Below, in pieces: positions 39,217-47,765 of a stretch of DNA of 64,000 bases. Positions within the stretch are counted from its first letter, which is position 1, and every line of letters begins with the position of its first letter. The position numbers were made by a program, and so were the translations under genes. This stretch comes from Candidatus Mycobacterium methanotrophicum (GTDB taxonomy: Bacteria > Actinomycetota > Actinomycetes > Mycobacteriales > Mycobacteriaceae), in contig NZ_CP097320.1 in assembly GCF_023515995.1 (NCBI RefSeq), positions 2,852,001-2,916,000 of the forward strand, in the 5' to 3' direction. The notes beneath the pieces were generated by a model. The model did not search any database and was not told the DNA's origin. It was given only the letters and a program-made list of their open reading frames with translations.

Positions 39217-39377
39217 TGTCGACCGCCACGATGATGGGACCACCTTGACCAGGGTTTAGCCAGCCTCATTGGACCACCCGTTTGCCAGTTATGGGACCAC
39301 CGGCGTGTCGCGCCGGCGGCCGCTCGATTACTGGGTCGGATCGCTTCATGTCAATCGATGTGAAGGAGGTCCGCTGA

Positions 39378-41012
39378 ATGTATCGGGAGGTTTCGGTGAT
39401 CGAGGTACGTGAGCTGTTGCGGGTGTGGATGTCAGGGGCCGGCTTGCGCCGGGTGGGTGCGTTGGCCGGGGTGGACCGCAAGACCGCACGCGACTATACG
39501 AACGCGGCGGTGTTGGCGGGGCTGGACCGGGGCGGTGATCTGGATCAGCTCACCGACGAGTTGATCGGCGCGGTGATCGAGGCGGTGCGTCCGGGCCGGC
39601 CAGATGGCCACGGGCAGGCGTGGGAAGTGTTGCGCGCCAACCATGATCAGATCGTCAAGTGGGTGGAAGAAGATCTGACGGTGGTCAAGATCTGCGACTT
39701 GTTAGCCCGTCGCGGCATCATGGTGCCGCAGCGGACCCTGCACCGGTGCTGCACACAGTGCACTGACTATCGGGGCCGTCGGGCTGCTGGCACGGTGCCG
39801 GTGATCGACGGTGAGCCCGGCGTGGAGTGCCAGATCGACTTCGGGAAGATGGGCAAGATCTTCGACGCCGAATCGGGGCGCAACCGGGTGGTGCACGCGT
39901 TGATCTTCACCGCGGTCTACTCGCGGCACATGTTCGTGTGGCTGACGTTCAACCAGACGCTAGAAGCGATCATCGCCGGCTGTGAGGCGGCCTGGGCATT
40001 CTTCGGCGGCGTCTTTAAGGTGTTGATCCCCGATAACATGACACCTATTGTGCCCAAGGCGGATTCGGCCGATCCGCAGTTCAGTATAGGGTGGACGGAG
40101 TACTCGCAGACCCGCGGATTTTTCACCGACCCGGCCAGGGTGGCCCACCCGTGCGACAAGCCGCGAGTGGAACGCATGGTGCAGTATGTGCGCGGCAACT
40201 TTTTCGCCGGTGAAGATTTCACCGATCTGGCCGACGCCCAGGCCCGAGCGCAAGCGTGGTGTGCCGATAAGGCCGGCCAGCGTATCCACGGCACCACCTG
40301 CGCCCAACCGGCGGTGGTGTTCGCCGAGTGTGAGGCCGCGCTGCTGCTGCCCGCCCCGGTAGCGGTCTACCAGGTGCCGATCTACGCCCAAGCCAAGGTC
40401 CACCGCGACTACCACATTCAGGTCGGCCGGGCCTTGTATTCAATCCCGGAACACTTTCGGGGGCAAACGGTTTCGGTTCGCGCCGACGGGGAGTTGGTCA
40501 AGGCGTTCCACCGTGGAAAGCTGGTCAAGACCCATCCCCGCCAGCCCGCCGGCGGACGTTGCACCGACCCGGCTGATCTGCCCGCCGACAAGATCGGCTA
40601 CGCGATGCGCGACCTGACCCGGCTGATCACCACCGCCGCCGGCCACGGGACCGATATCGGCAGCTACGCCGAACGCCTGCTCGACCACCAACTGCCCTGG
40701 ACGCGGATGCGGCAGGTGTATCGGCTGTTGGGGCTGGTCAAACGCTACGGCCCGGCCCCGGTGAACACCGCCTGCGGGCGCGCTTTGGAACTTGATGTGG
40801 TCTCGGTGCCCAAGATCGCCGCCATGCTGGCGAAGGCCACCGAGAACACCCCCGCCGAGGCGCCGCGGGCGGCCACCGGGCTCGCGCCGGCCCGGTTCGC
40901 CCGCGACCCCAGCGAATACCGCAGCCAAGGCAGACAACGACCCGACTGGCTCAGCGTCATCGACGGCGGCGGCGCCACCCCAACCAGCGGCGACGAGAGC
41001 CGGGGGCAGTGA
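39378..41012 (+). CDS. istA: IS21-family transposase IstA
   Basis: 544 residues, ATG at 39378 with GGAGG 8 nt upstream. An N-terminal helix-turn-helix (LRRVGALAGVDRKTARDY) is followed by a DDE integrase core: Asp in VECQIDFGKMGK, Asp in VLIPDNMTPIV and Glu in CDKPRVERMVQYV. The C-terminus is a basic Mu-type domain. It cuts and joins the element ends with help from the ATPase IstB encoded 6 bp downstream. Confidence 0.93.
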   Translation: MYREVSVIEVRELLRVWMSGAGLRRVGALAGVDRKTARDYTNAAVLAGLDRGGDLDQLTDELIGAVIEAVRPGRPDGHGQAWEVLRANHDQIVKWVEEDLTVVKICDLLARRGIMVPQRTLHRCCTQCTDYRGRRAAGTVPVIDGEPGVECQIDFGKMGKIFDAESGRNRVVHALIFTAVYSRHMFVWLTFNQTLEAIIAGCEAAWAFFGGVFKVLIPDNMTPIVPKADSADPQFSIGWTEYSQTRGFFTDPARVAHPCDKPRVERMVQYVRGNFFAGEDFTDLADAQARAQAWCADKAGQRIHGTTCAQPAVVFAECEAALLLPAPVAVYQVPIYAQAKVHRDYHIQVGRALYSIPEHFRGQTVSVRADGELVKAFHRGKLVKTHPRQPAGGRCTDPADLPADKIGYAMRDLTRLITTAAGHGTDIGSYAERLLDHQLPWTRMRQVYRLLGLVKRYGPAPVNTACGRALELDVVSVPKIAAMLAKATENTPAEAPRAATGLAPARFARDPSEYRSQGRQRPDWLSVIDGGGATPTSGDESRGQ

Positions 41013-41018
41013 TTCATC

Positions 41019-41837
41019 ATGGCGACCAAACCCGTTGTCACCGATCCGATCTCGACTGACCTCAAGCGTGTGATGCGCCAGCTCAAACTCGGGCGCATGC
41101 TCGACACCCTGCCCGAGCGGCTCACCCTGGCCCACCAGCAGCGCCTATCGCACGCGGCGTTTTTGGAGCTGGTCCTCGCCGATGAGGCTCACCGCCGCGA
41201 CAACAGCTCAGCCGCCCGCCGCGCCCGCGAAGCCGGCCTGGATGCGGCCATGCGCCCCGACTCCTGGGACGAGTCCGCCGCGGTGCGCTACGACCGCGCC
41301 CTGCGGACCGACCTGACCAGCCTGCGGTTTCTCGACGGCCCGCACGGCGCCCTGCTTCTGGGTCCGGTCGGGGTAGGCAAAACGCACCTGGCCACCACGC
41401 TCGGGCACATCGCCGCGCGCCGGCGCATCCCCACCCCGATGCTGCGCGCCGACGCACTGTTCAAGCAGCCCAAAGCATCCCGACTCGACAACAGCACCGA
41501 AGCCCAGATGCGCCGACTGGCCCAAATCCGGCTGCTGATCATCGACGACTTCGCCCTGCAGCCCATAGACGCCACCGCGGCCGCCGACTTCTACGAGCTT
41601 GTCGTGGCCCGCCACCAACGCGGCTCGACCGTGCTCACCTCCAACCGCAGCCCCGATAAATGGCTGGCCGTCATGACTGACCCGCTGCTCGCCCAATCGG
41701 CCGTCGACAGGATTACCTCGACAGCGCACGAACTGATCATCGAGGGCCAGTCCTACCGGCGCCGCCAAAAGCCCTCAGTTGACACCAGCCCCAACGACCG
41801 CCGATCATCCCCAATAAGCCAAACAGGCGGTCCATAG
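41019..41837 (+). CDS. istB: IS21-family ATPase IstB
   Basis: 272 residues, ATG at 41019. DnaC-like AAA+ helper with Walker A GPVGVGKTHLA, Walker B LLIIDDFAL and the sensor region TVLTSNRSPDKW. IstB selects target DNA and stimulates IstA. A 5'-truncated relative at 58500-59220 differs at several residues (for example MFKRLKAS versus LFKQPKAS), so the two copies are not recent duplicates. Confidence 0.93.
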   Translation: MATKPVVTDPISTDLKRVMRQLKLGRMLDTLPERLTLAHQQRLSHAAFLELVLADEAHRRDNSSAARRAREAGLDAAMRPDSWDESAAVRYDRALRTDLTSLRFLDGPHGALLLGPVGVGKTHLATTLGHIAARRRIPTPMLRADALFKQPKASRLDNSTEAQMRRLAQIRLLIIDDFALQPIDATAAADFYELVVARHQRGSTVLTSNRSPDKWLAVMTDPLLAQSAVDRITSTAHELIIEGQSYRRRQKPSVDTSPNDRRSSPISQTGGP

Positions 41838-41878
41838 TTGCTGGCCAACCGGTGGCCCCATCCTCATGGCAAATGACA

Positions 41879-42599
41879 GCAGGGCGGCGTTGGCGGGCAG
41901 TCGGGTGGTGATGGTGGTGTCGGGCACCAGCAGCGGCCTGCCGTGGTAGGCGGCATCGCCGACGGCGTGGATTTGTTTGTGCGGGAACGTTTCCGCAAGC
42001 ACGGTGAGCATCGCAGCGGCCAGCTCCACCGGGGAGGCGGCGCCTTTTCCGGCCCAGAGCCGAAACAGGATCGGCAGACACACTGGATGGTTACAGAACG
42101 GCAACCGGACCACGATCCCGGCGATCACCCACCGGTTGCCCCGGCCGAGTTTGGCCGGGCCTTGGGCGGCGCCGTCATGGGTCCAAAACGCGTGGTGGAC
42201 CTTTTTGCCCCAGCGGCGAAACAGGGTGTCATCGACCGCGACGGCGATCGCAGCGCCGGCGTCGAGCAACCTGTCGACGATCAGCCGCGCGATCACCAGG
42301 CCCAGCCGATCGGTGTCCCAGACGTAGGTGGAGAAAAACCGGCACGCCGAGTGAAACGACACCAGCGCGGCCATTCCCGCCCCGGCGAGCATGCCGACCA
42401 CGGTGCGCCGCGTCGTGCGGGCGACCAACCCGGTTGCCAGCAGCGCGAACATCGCAAACGTCGAGGACCGGCCAAACACCGGTCGCAGTGTCTGCAGCAG
42501 TTCGCGCCACGAGGACGGTAGGGTCAGCTTGGAAGCATCGGCGGCGTCTCGAACATCTGAGCGAGTACTATTCATCCGCCGATGCTTCGTCATGGTCAC
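41879..42599 (-). pseudogene. IS701-like (DDE_5) transposase, 3' end removed by IS21
   Basis: 240 residues of N-terminal sequence remain: RPVFGRSSTFAMFALLATG, the first catalytic Asp in VAVDDTLFRRWGKKVHH and a second in AVGDAAYHGRPLL. Homology stops at the IS21 right end at 41878 and the last third, with the catalytic Glu, is missing. The missing part is not found beside the right IS21 copy. This shows that IS21 inserted into this gene in some other DNA context before or during island formation. Confidence 0.8.
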
Positions 42600-42852
42600 C
42601 GATCGATCACGCCGACACGCCGATCAGGTCACAATCGCCTCAGAAATCACACCCGCCACACTGATTAAACTGCGAAAGTCAAGTTACTGGGTATTTCGGC
42701 AAATACGAAACGGCCGCATCGACCCTCGAATGGACCCCCGATGGAGTCCCTATAGTTCTCCGGCATCGCCGCATTCGCTAAACGATCCGAGCACGAACTT
42801 CGGACCACGGCCGGAGTACGACGACGACCACGTTCGCTACCTCGACGAGTGA
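42600..42852 (+). other. Possible C-terminal gene fragment upstream of the cargo operon
   Basis: A frame ending at 42852 reads IKLRKSSYWVFRQIRNGRID and ends FGPRPEYDDDHVRYLDE. The composition looks coding, but there is no start on this side of the IS701-like gene. It could be the tail of a cargo gene cut by that element. No family is recognised. Confidence 0.3.
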
Positions 42853-42885
42853 ACGGGTGTCGGACGTAGGCGTTACCGTCCGGCC

Positions 42886-43122
42886 ATGGCCGACGACCTC
42901 GCGTGGTTCACCTTGCTACCGCAGCCGGTGCAGGCCGCGCTACTGGTTAATCCGGGCGCCGCGCTGCCGTCGAGCCAGTCCGCGAGGCTGCCGCGGCTGT
43001 ACCGCGCCACGTACGGGACCGCTGACCTGGCCACCGAGGCGTGGACGCTTCGGCCGCGGTACGCCGAACAGCTGTATTTGGTCAAACGCGCTGCTGGGCG
43101 TGCGGGCACGACTTACCGTTGA
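42886..43122 (+). CDS. Small cargo protein, unknown function
   Basis: 78 residues, ATG at 42886. Sequence MADDLAWFTLLPQPVQAALL, then RLPRLYRATYGTADLATEAW; a soluble helical protein with no recognised domain. It lies 22 bp upstream of, and in line with, the membrane-protein gene at 43145, so it is probably the first gene of cargo block A. Confidence 0.5.
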   Translation: MADDLAWFTLLPQPVQAALLVNPGAALPSSQSARLPRLYRATYGTADLATEAWTLRPRYAEQLYLVKRAAGRAGTTYR

Positions 43123-43144
43123 GCAAGGAACAGGAGGTGCCGCG

Positions 43145-43777
43145 ATGAGCGAAGACGAAACCGAACTGGCTTCCTCTGAAAGCCCGACCGAGCACGCCCA
43201 CGCATGGTCGGTCGACAACTGGGCCGATGACACAGTGCCCTATCTGGACGCGCGGCAACGGACGACGATCTGGCTGCGGGTGTGCGTAGCGTTGACCGCG
43301 ATATCCGTCGCCGGGTTGATTGGGGTGCTGCTATTCGTGCTCCACGGCCGAACCGCCACTTCGCCCGCGGCGCCGGAAACCAGTACGACCCCCACCGCAG
43401 CCGCCTCAGCTCCGGTTGCGCAGAGGGAACCGGCGGCGCCCGCGGCGGTTCCCACTGTGACTGAGACGAAGACGATTCCTGCCGCGCCGGCCCCAGCGCC
43501 GGACCAAGCTTCGTTGCAGAAGTTCGTGATGTGCGGTGACGGCCGCGAGGGAGTCGTTGGTGGTCACACCAGTTGCCTGTTCGCTGAGAACGTGCGGCGC
43601 GCGTTCTATGCGGCCGATGACGGCGCCGATATCGTCGCCTACTCACCGGTGACGGGGGAGCGCTACGAGATGTCGTGCACCGCTGGGTACCGCGCGCATT
43701 TCGATGACGGTTCTCAGCGGATCGCCACGCGATGTGTTGGCGGCGACAACGACAGTGCCGAGGTTGTCATCTGGTGA
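43145..43777 (+). CDS. Cargo membrane-anchored protein with extracytoplasmic Cys domain
   Basis: 210 residues, ATG 43145 with AGGAGG-type site (CAGGAGGTGCCGCG). An acidic cytoplasmic N-terminus of 40 residues precedes one transmembrane helix (RVCVALTAISVAGLIGVLLF). A 60-residue Pro/Ala/Thr linker follows, then a compact C-terminal domain with MCGDG, TSCLFAENVRRAFY, YSPVTGERYEMSCTAGY and TRCVGGDNDSAEVVIW. This C-terminal pattern (SCxFAxNV, then YxMxC and CxGG) recurs in mycobacterial exported proteins of unknown role. Confidence 0.75.
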   Translation: MSEDETELASSESPTEHAHAWSVDNWADDTVPYLDARQRTTIWLRVCVALTAISVAGLIGVLLFVLHGRTATSPAAPETSTTPTAAASAPVAQREPAAPAAVPTVTETKTIPAAPAPAPDQASLQKFVMCGDGREGVVGGHTSCLFAENVRRAFYAADDGADIVAYSPVTGERYEMSCTAGYRAHFDDGSQRIATRCVGGDNDSAEVVIW

Positions 43778-43826
43778 CACCCGTTCCGTCCGCGCCTTTT
43801 GGCGATGACCGGTAGCGTCCACTTCC

Positions 43827-44328
43827 GTGGAGGGTACGCAGATGCCGCCGCCGGGGTGGTATTCCGACCCGCGTGACCATGCCGCACAGCGATATTGGGA
43901 TGGTCGGCGTTGGACGGACTCGAGTCGACGCGGAAACGCACCGATGCCGTATTTCGGCACCGCACCTAGGTCGCCGGTGCCACCAACTGTGCCGAGTTCG
44001 GGCATAAGCCAGCGCGCCAAAATTGCGTTAGCGATCGGGGGCGCCGTCGCAGCGGTACTGCTCATCCTCGTCAACGTCACCGATTATCAGAAGTCCAGAG
44101 ACTGCGAGACTGGAACATTGGCAGATCGCCATCTCCCTGGGTGTCGTGACCGCCATCGGCGGGGTCGGCTACTTCTACTACCAGCGCGTTGAGGAACAGA
44201 AGGCTGAACAGAAGCGGCTTGCGGCCCGCGCCGACGCCGCGTACGCTGCCGACCCGGATAACTTCTTGCGCCCGCCCGAGGTGTTCGATAAGCCACCCCA
44301 GCCGCAGCCCCGAAAGGAGGAAGACTGA
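43827..44328 (+). pseudogene. DUF2510 membrane protein gene with a frameshift
   Basis: The first frame has a DUF2510 domain (PPPGWYSDPRDHAAQRYWDG then RRWTD), a Pro-rich linker and one membrane helix (IALAIGGAVAAVLLILVNV). It leaves coding register near 44105. Another frame continues LEHWQIAISLGVVTAIGGVG then YFYYQRVEEQKAEQKRL and ends at 44328, overlapping the next start by one base. One base change near 44100 would give a single protein with two helices. Alternatively these are two short overlapping genes. Confidence 0.55.
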
Positions 44329-44954
44329 TGATGCCCGACAACCAACCCCAACCGGCCAGGCAGAAACGCTGGCCGTGGATCGTCGGCGTCACCGCCGCCG
44401 TCCTCATCCTCGCCGGCATGTGCGGTGCCCACCACAGCGACACATCATCGTCGAGCAGCAGTAGCTCAAGCAGCTCGACCGACTCGTCAACGCTGGCCGT
44501 ATCGACGCCCGCATCAACGTCGCAGGCACCGCCTATCGACCCGAATAATCCGCCGGTAATCTCGCACGACCGCGCCGATACAGATTTGCACGCGGCGTGG
44601 ACCAAAGACGCTGACGGTACTGAACACGTCACAGTCCACGAGGACTCCGGTGAGGGCGACGCCAAGACCGATACGGTCGCAGTCCTCAAGGTCGCACAGC
44701 AGTACTTCCCCAACACGACTGTGGCTATCGTCTTTATGGGTTCTCTCTGTGACCCCTACGGCAACTGCCACGATGCCGACGTGCTGGACCTCGTCTATGA
44801 CTCCACCACCATGGCGAAGTTCGATTTCAGCGGCGATTACTTTGAGCGCTGGAGCACTCAGGGGCAAGAGAATAAGAACAGGATCTGGGCGCTCGCCGAT
44901 AGCTGTCTCCCTCATGTCAACAACTGGGAATGTGAGCGACTCGGCGATGGCTAG
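44328..44954 (+). CDS. Cargo exported/membrane-anchored protein with poly-Ser linker
   Basis: 208 residues, ATG at 44328 (a second ATG follows). A short basic N-terminus and a membrane helix (RWPWIVGVTAAVLILAGMCG) precede a run of eleven serines and a Ser/Thr linker. The extracytoplasmic domain contains FMGSLCDPYGNCHDADVLDL and ADSCLPHVNNWECERLGDG. Four cysteines could form two disulfides. No family is recognised. It is the last gene of cargo block A. The ISL3 element begins 62 bp downstream. Confidence 0.68.
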   Translation: MMPDNQPQPARQKRWPWIVGVTAAVLILAGMCGAHHSDTSSSSSSSSSSSTDSSTLAVSTPASTSQAPPIDPNNPPVISHDRADTDLHAAWTKDADGTEHVTVHEDSGEGDAKTDTVAVLKVAQQYFPNTTVAIVFMGSLCDPYGNCHDADVLDLVYDSTTMAKFDFSGDYFERWSTQGQENKNRIWALADSCLPHVNNWECERLGDG

Positions 44955-45016
44955 TCATGACGGCACCTTCGTGCCCACGTCTTTGCCCACAATTTCGGTG
45001 ATGTCGGTGATTTAGG

Positions 45017-46482
45017 GGCTCTTCGATTTTGACCGGGCAATCAGCATGAAGTCTGGGTTGCGGCCCGCTGTCTGCGGGTGCAGTGGAAGCGTATCCGGCG
45101 GGCCGAGTTTTCTGTGTTGCGGAATCCGCAGGCGGCCCGTTTGACCTGTTTGACCAGCCGGTTGTAGCCCTCGGTGGCCGCGTTGGTGATGCCGGTGGTG
45201 ATGAAGGCGTTGATTTCGGACCACCAGGTGTCGACGGTGGTGGCCAGGGTGAGCAGTTCGGGGATTTGGGAGTCGATGCACCAACACAGGAAGCGGTGCA
45301 GCCGGTGCCGGGTCAGGTGCGGATCGCCGCCGACGCGCACGGTCGATAGCAGGGTGCGTAGTTCTTCTTTGGCGATCCACGCTGAGAGGATCTGGCCGGT
45401 GTTGTCCTCGGCGAGGATCGCGTTCCACATTTTGGCGAAGCTCTTGTCCGACAGGCGTTCCCGGGCACGCAGCAGGCGGCGCCGGTTGGCCCATTCGGGG
45501 TCGAGTGTGCGGCCGCGACGATCGCGTAGGTCCCAGGTGACGCGGCGGCGCACCTTGGTCAGCGCGTCGTTGCCGAGCTTGACCAAATGGAAATGGTCGA
45601 CCACCAGCGTCGCATTGGGCAACAACCCCGGCGTGCGGATCGCCGCCGCGTAGACCGCCGCCGGGTCGATCGCCACGAACTCGATCCCGGCGCGGAACTC
45701 CTCGCTGCGTTCGCGCAGCCAGTCGATCACCGCGGCGCCGGTGCGGCCCTCGCGCTGCCCCAGCAGGCCCTGATCGCCGGCCACATCGACGAACCCGGTG
45801 TCCCACGGGTCGACCCGCACCCAGCGCCCCGTGGTGGCGCACCGCTGCCAGCGGGGCTTTCCGCGCCGTGTTTCGTCGATGCCGAGCACCCGGACCGGCT
45901 CGGGCTCGGCCAGCAGCGCCTCGGCGTGGGCGACGAAGGCGCGGTGGGCGGTCGGCCACGACACCTGATGGGCGGAAGCGACCTCGGCCACCGAGCGGGC
46001 CGCATCCCCGATCGCCTTACCGATCGCGGCGCGCAACCGCCCGGTGGTGCGCGCCCGCGGCGGCACCTGCGCGATGGCCTCGGTGAACGAGGACTTCTCG
46101 CAATAGTCTTCCCGGCAGCGCCACCGGGTCTTGTTCCAGCGCAGCATGATTCGGTCTTCGCCGTAGGGGATGTCACGCGGCGAGGCGCTCACCCGCTCCT
46201 TCACCGAGGTGGACACCACCCCGCACGACGGGCACGCCGCCGCGGTCTCGCTCGCGGTCACCACGTGCACCACCCGCGTCCCATCTGCCCAGCGCTCGAC
46301 ACGCTCAACCTGTACACCTGGCAGCCCAAACAACAATGTCGTACCGTCGATCACGGCCCTTGGCTTCCTTCCTTCGCCTGAGTAATTCGCAACTTCAGAC
46401 TTCGGAAGGCCAAGGGCCTCCTTATGCAGCGACACGCTCTATGTGAGCGAAATCACAACTGCCCGTTTAAAATTGAAGAGCC
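45017..46482 (-). mobile_element. ISL3-family insertion sequence (1466 bp) with intact target duplication
   Basis: Terminal inverted repeats are GGCTCTTCGATTTTGACCGG on the left and GGCTCTTCAATTTTAAACGG on the right (minus strand). A perfect 8-bp duplication GATTTAGG flanks it at 45009-45016 and 46483-46490, the size expected for ISL3. One transposase is encoded on the minus strand. It separates cargo blocks A and B. Confidence 0.9.
45041..46435 (-). CDS. ISL3-family transposase
   Basis: 464 residues. The N-terminal zinc-binding region is AACPSCGVVST then RWRCREDYCEKSSF, followed by helix-turn-helix segments and a DDE core: Asp in VLGIDETRRGKPRW, Asp in TLVVDHFHLVKLGND and Glu in GITNAATEGYNRLVKQVKR. 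The length and motifs are complete, so it may be active. The start could also be further inside, at the GTG before IDGTTLLFGLPG. Confidence 0.9.
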   Translation of the reverse strand: MSLHKEALGLPKSEVANYSGEGRKPRAVIDGTTLLFGLPGVQVERVERWADGTRVVHVVTASETAAACPSCGVVSTSVKERVSASPRDIPYGEDRIMLRWNKTRWRCREDYCEKSSFTEAIAQVPPRARTTGRLRAAIGKAIGDAARSVAEVASAHQVSWPTAHRAFVAHAEALLAEPEPVRVLGIDETRRGKPRWQRCATTGRWVRVDPWDTGFVDVAGDQGLLGQREGRTGAAVIDWLRERSEEFRAGIEFVAIDPAAVYAAAIRTPGLLPNATLVVDHFHLVKLGNDALTKVRRRVTWDLRDRRGRTLDPEWANRRRLLRARERLSDKSFAKMWNAILAEDNTGQILSAWIAKEELRTLLSTVRVGGDPHLTRHRLHRFLCWCIDSQIPELLTLATTVDTWWSEINAFITTGITNAATEGYNRLVKQVKRAACGFRNTENSARRIRFHCTRRQRAATQTSC

Positions 46483-46537
46483 GATTTAGGTTCGTGCAGG
46501 TCAAAGGCGATGCGGTATCCTGACCAGGAGTCGCCAT

Positions 46538-46565
46538 GCAGGTTCGAATCCAGCCGGGACCACCA
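46538..46565 (+). other. tRNA-like 3' end (T-arm, acceptor strand, CCA); possible attachment site
   Basis: GCAGGTTCGAATCCAGC is followed by CGGGACC, A, CCA. The spacing matches tRNA positions 49-76 exactly: T-stem with one A-A mismatch, the TTCGAAT loop, seven acceptor bases, the discriminator and an encoded CCA. The 5' two-thirds of a tRNA are not found upstream, and the matching acceptor 5' strand (GGTCCCG) is absent. A tRNA 3' end without its tRNA is what integrase attachment sites look like. No integrase gene is in the window. Confidence 0.5.
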
Positions 46566-46675
46566 CCTGTCGTCGCAGGTCAATGCCGGTTTCACGTTGC
46601 CGATTTCGGCACCGTGCCAGCCACGTGCCAGACGGTCTCAGCAAACACCGGGCATCGCCAGATCGTCGGCGACCA

Positions 46676-46852
46676 ATGAGCGGCATGCGCGTCGGCGTCG
46701 CCTACCTCGTGCGCGTCGGCGATCCAATCAACGTACGTCTCGGCGATGACCTACTATCCGACGTTGACCGATACGCCAAGGTTAACGAAATTTCACGCGC
46801 CGAAGCGATTCGGCAACTCATCTATAACGGCCTGCGGGCCACCGACCGATAA
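46676..46852 (+). CDS. Small ribbon-helix-helix (CopG-like) regulator
   Basis: 58 residues from ATG 46676. PINVRLGDDLLSDVDRYAKV then NEISRAEAIRQLIYNGL is a ribbon-helix-helix fold: a beta strand followed by two helices, with the conserved R-x-E-A-I-R in helix 2. Such proteins bind operators as dimers and regulate plasmid, prophage or toxin-antitoxin genes. It is the first gene of cargo block B and may regulate it. A GTG start just before GDPINV is also possible. Confidence 0.65.
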   Translation: MSGMRVGVAYLVRVGDPINVRLGDDLLSDVDRYAKVNEISRAEAIRQLIYNGLRATDR

Positions 46853-46881
46853 TTACCACCCAGGCCAACTAGGAGATAGTC

Positions 46882-47472
46882 ATGCTCACCAGCATGGACA
46901 ACGAATCACCGACGCTGATGCCGTCGGATCTGCCGACATTGGTTGGCAACGCGCCAGCAGGCGAGCCGCCTGCGATCCACCCCGTAGATCTGGCCTGGAG
47001 CACCGCCGACACCGAGGAGATCCAGTCGGCTCCCCGGCGGCCCCTGCTCCTGGCCGCACTCATCGTCCTGCTGGCGCTCGTCTGCCTGGCGCTCGGCGCG
47101 CTGGGCGTCGCCCTGACGAAGGTCCACCAGGCGCGCCCCCCGGTAGTGACGCCCGCATCGGTTCCCCCTCGCCCTGCGGCGGTCGCCACAGGGCCAAAGG
47201 CGTACTACGTTGACTCGGCACTCGATGAGGAGTTCCTTACCCGAATCACCGCCGACGGATTCCCCTTTGGACCCGGCATCCCAGCAGCCGCCGAAGTCAT
47301 CGTGTCGGCGCACGCCGTCTGCGGCGATTTCAACGAGTTGCATACTCAATTGGCGACGGAAGTGGAAAGCGTATTCAACGGCAACACGAAGCAGCTTGGG
47401 TGGACCCTGGACCAGACTCGGGCGTTTGTCCACGACGCCGCGAGCATCCACTGCCCGCAGGTGCTCTCGTGA
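46882..47472 (+). CDS. DUF732 membrane-anchored protein
   Basis: 196 residues, ATG at 46882 after AGGAGA. An acidic N-terminus of about 50 residues precedes a membrane helix (LLLAALIVLLALVCLALGAL) and a Pro-rich linker. A DUF732 domain follows: DEEFLTRITADGFPFGP, VIVSAHAVCGDFNE and AFVHDAASIHCPQVL, with its two conserved cysteines. DUF732 proteins are mycobacterial, exported and of unknown function. The stop overlaps the next start (GTGA). Confidence 0.78.
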   Translation: MLTSMDNESPTLMPSDLPTLVGNAPAGEPPAIHPVDLAWSTADTEEIQSAPRRPLLLAALIVLLALVCLALGALGVALTKVHQARPPVVTPASVPPRPAAVATGPKAYYVDSALDEEFLTRITADGFPFGPGIPAAAEVIVSAHAVCGDFNELHTQLATEVESVFNGNTKQLGWTLDQTRAFVHDAASIHCPQVLS

Positions 47473-47765
47473 GCGGGCTAGCAAGTGAACAGGTCATCCT
47501 TGCCGCCCCGATGTCGTTTGTCGGTAGCACTCGTCGCTTATGGCGGTGGCTGGCTCCGCGCGCACGGGCGCACGCATGGTACTGGGGCGTCCCTATATGG
47601 GCGATCCTGGGGACGCTTCTTCTGTTGGCATGGGTAGCAATTTTTGTGTGGTATTGCCTATTCGGTGCAATGCTCGTCCCTTATCGGCTCGTCCGGCGTT
47701 GGCAGCGGCGCGGGAAACGCGATGCGCTGCGTCATCGCGAGATCTTGACAGCGGTGGCCCGATGA
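47469..47765 (+). CDS. Small single-helix membrane protein
   Basis: 98 residues from GTG 47469, overlapping the DUF732 stop by 4 nt. One long hydrophobic segment (AILGTLLLLAWVAIFVWYCL) is surrounded by Trp/Arg-rich amphipathic stretches, ending in RRWQRRGKRDALRHREILTA. No family is recognised. Its stop overlaps the next start (ATGA at 47762), so block B is a chain of translationally coupled genes. Confidence 0.6.
   Translation: MSGLASEQVILAAPMSFVGSTRRLWRWLAPRARAHAWYWGVPIWAILGTLLLLAWVAIFVWYCLFGAMLVPYRLVRRWQRRGKRDALRHREILTAVAR

Larger units (their letters stand above)
39217..41878 (+). mobile_element. IS21-family insertion sequence, complete left copy
   Basis: 2662 bp. The imperfect terminal repeats are TGTCGACCGCCACGATGATG and, on the other strand, TGTCATTTGCCATGAGGATG. 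Subterminal repeats of the type ATGGGACCACC recur at 39232, 39270 and 39292, as expected for IstA binding sites, and related copies lie before the right end. The right flank (41879) is an IS701-like gene, not the methyltransferase, so this copy alone lacks a matching duplication. Confidence 0.85.

Noticed and set aside
39378..41837. IS21 left copy as a simple insertion with its own target duplication
   Set aside because: Its two flanks belong to different genes and share no direct repeat. The matching repeat is 17 kb further, at the end of the island.
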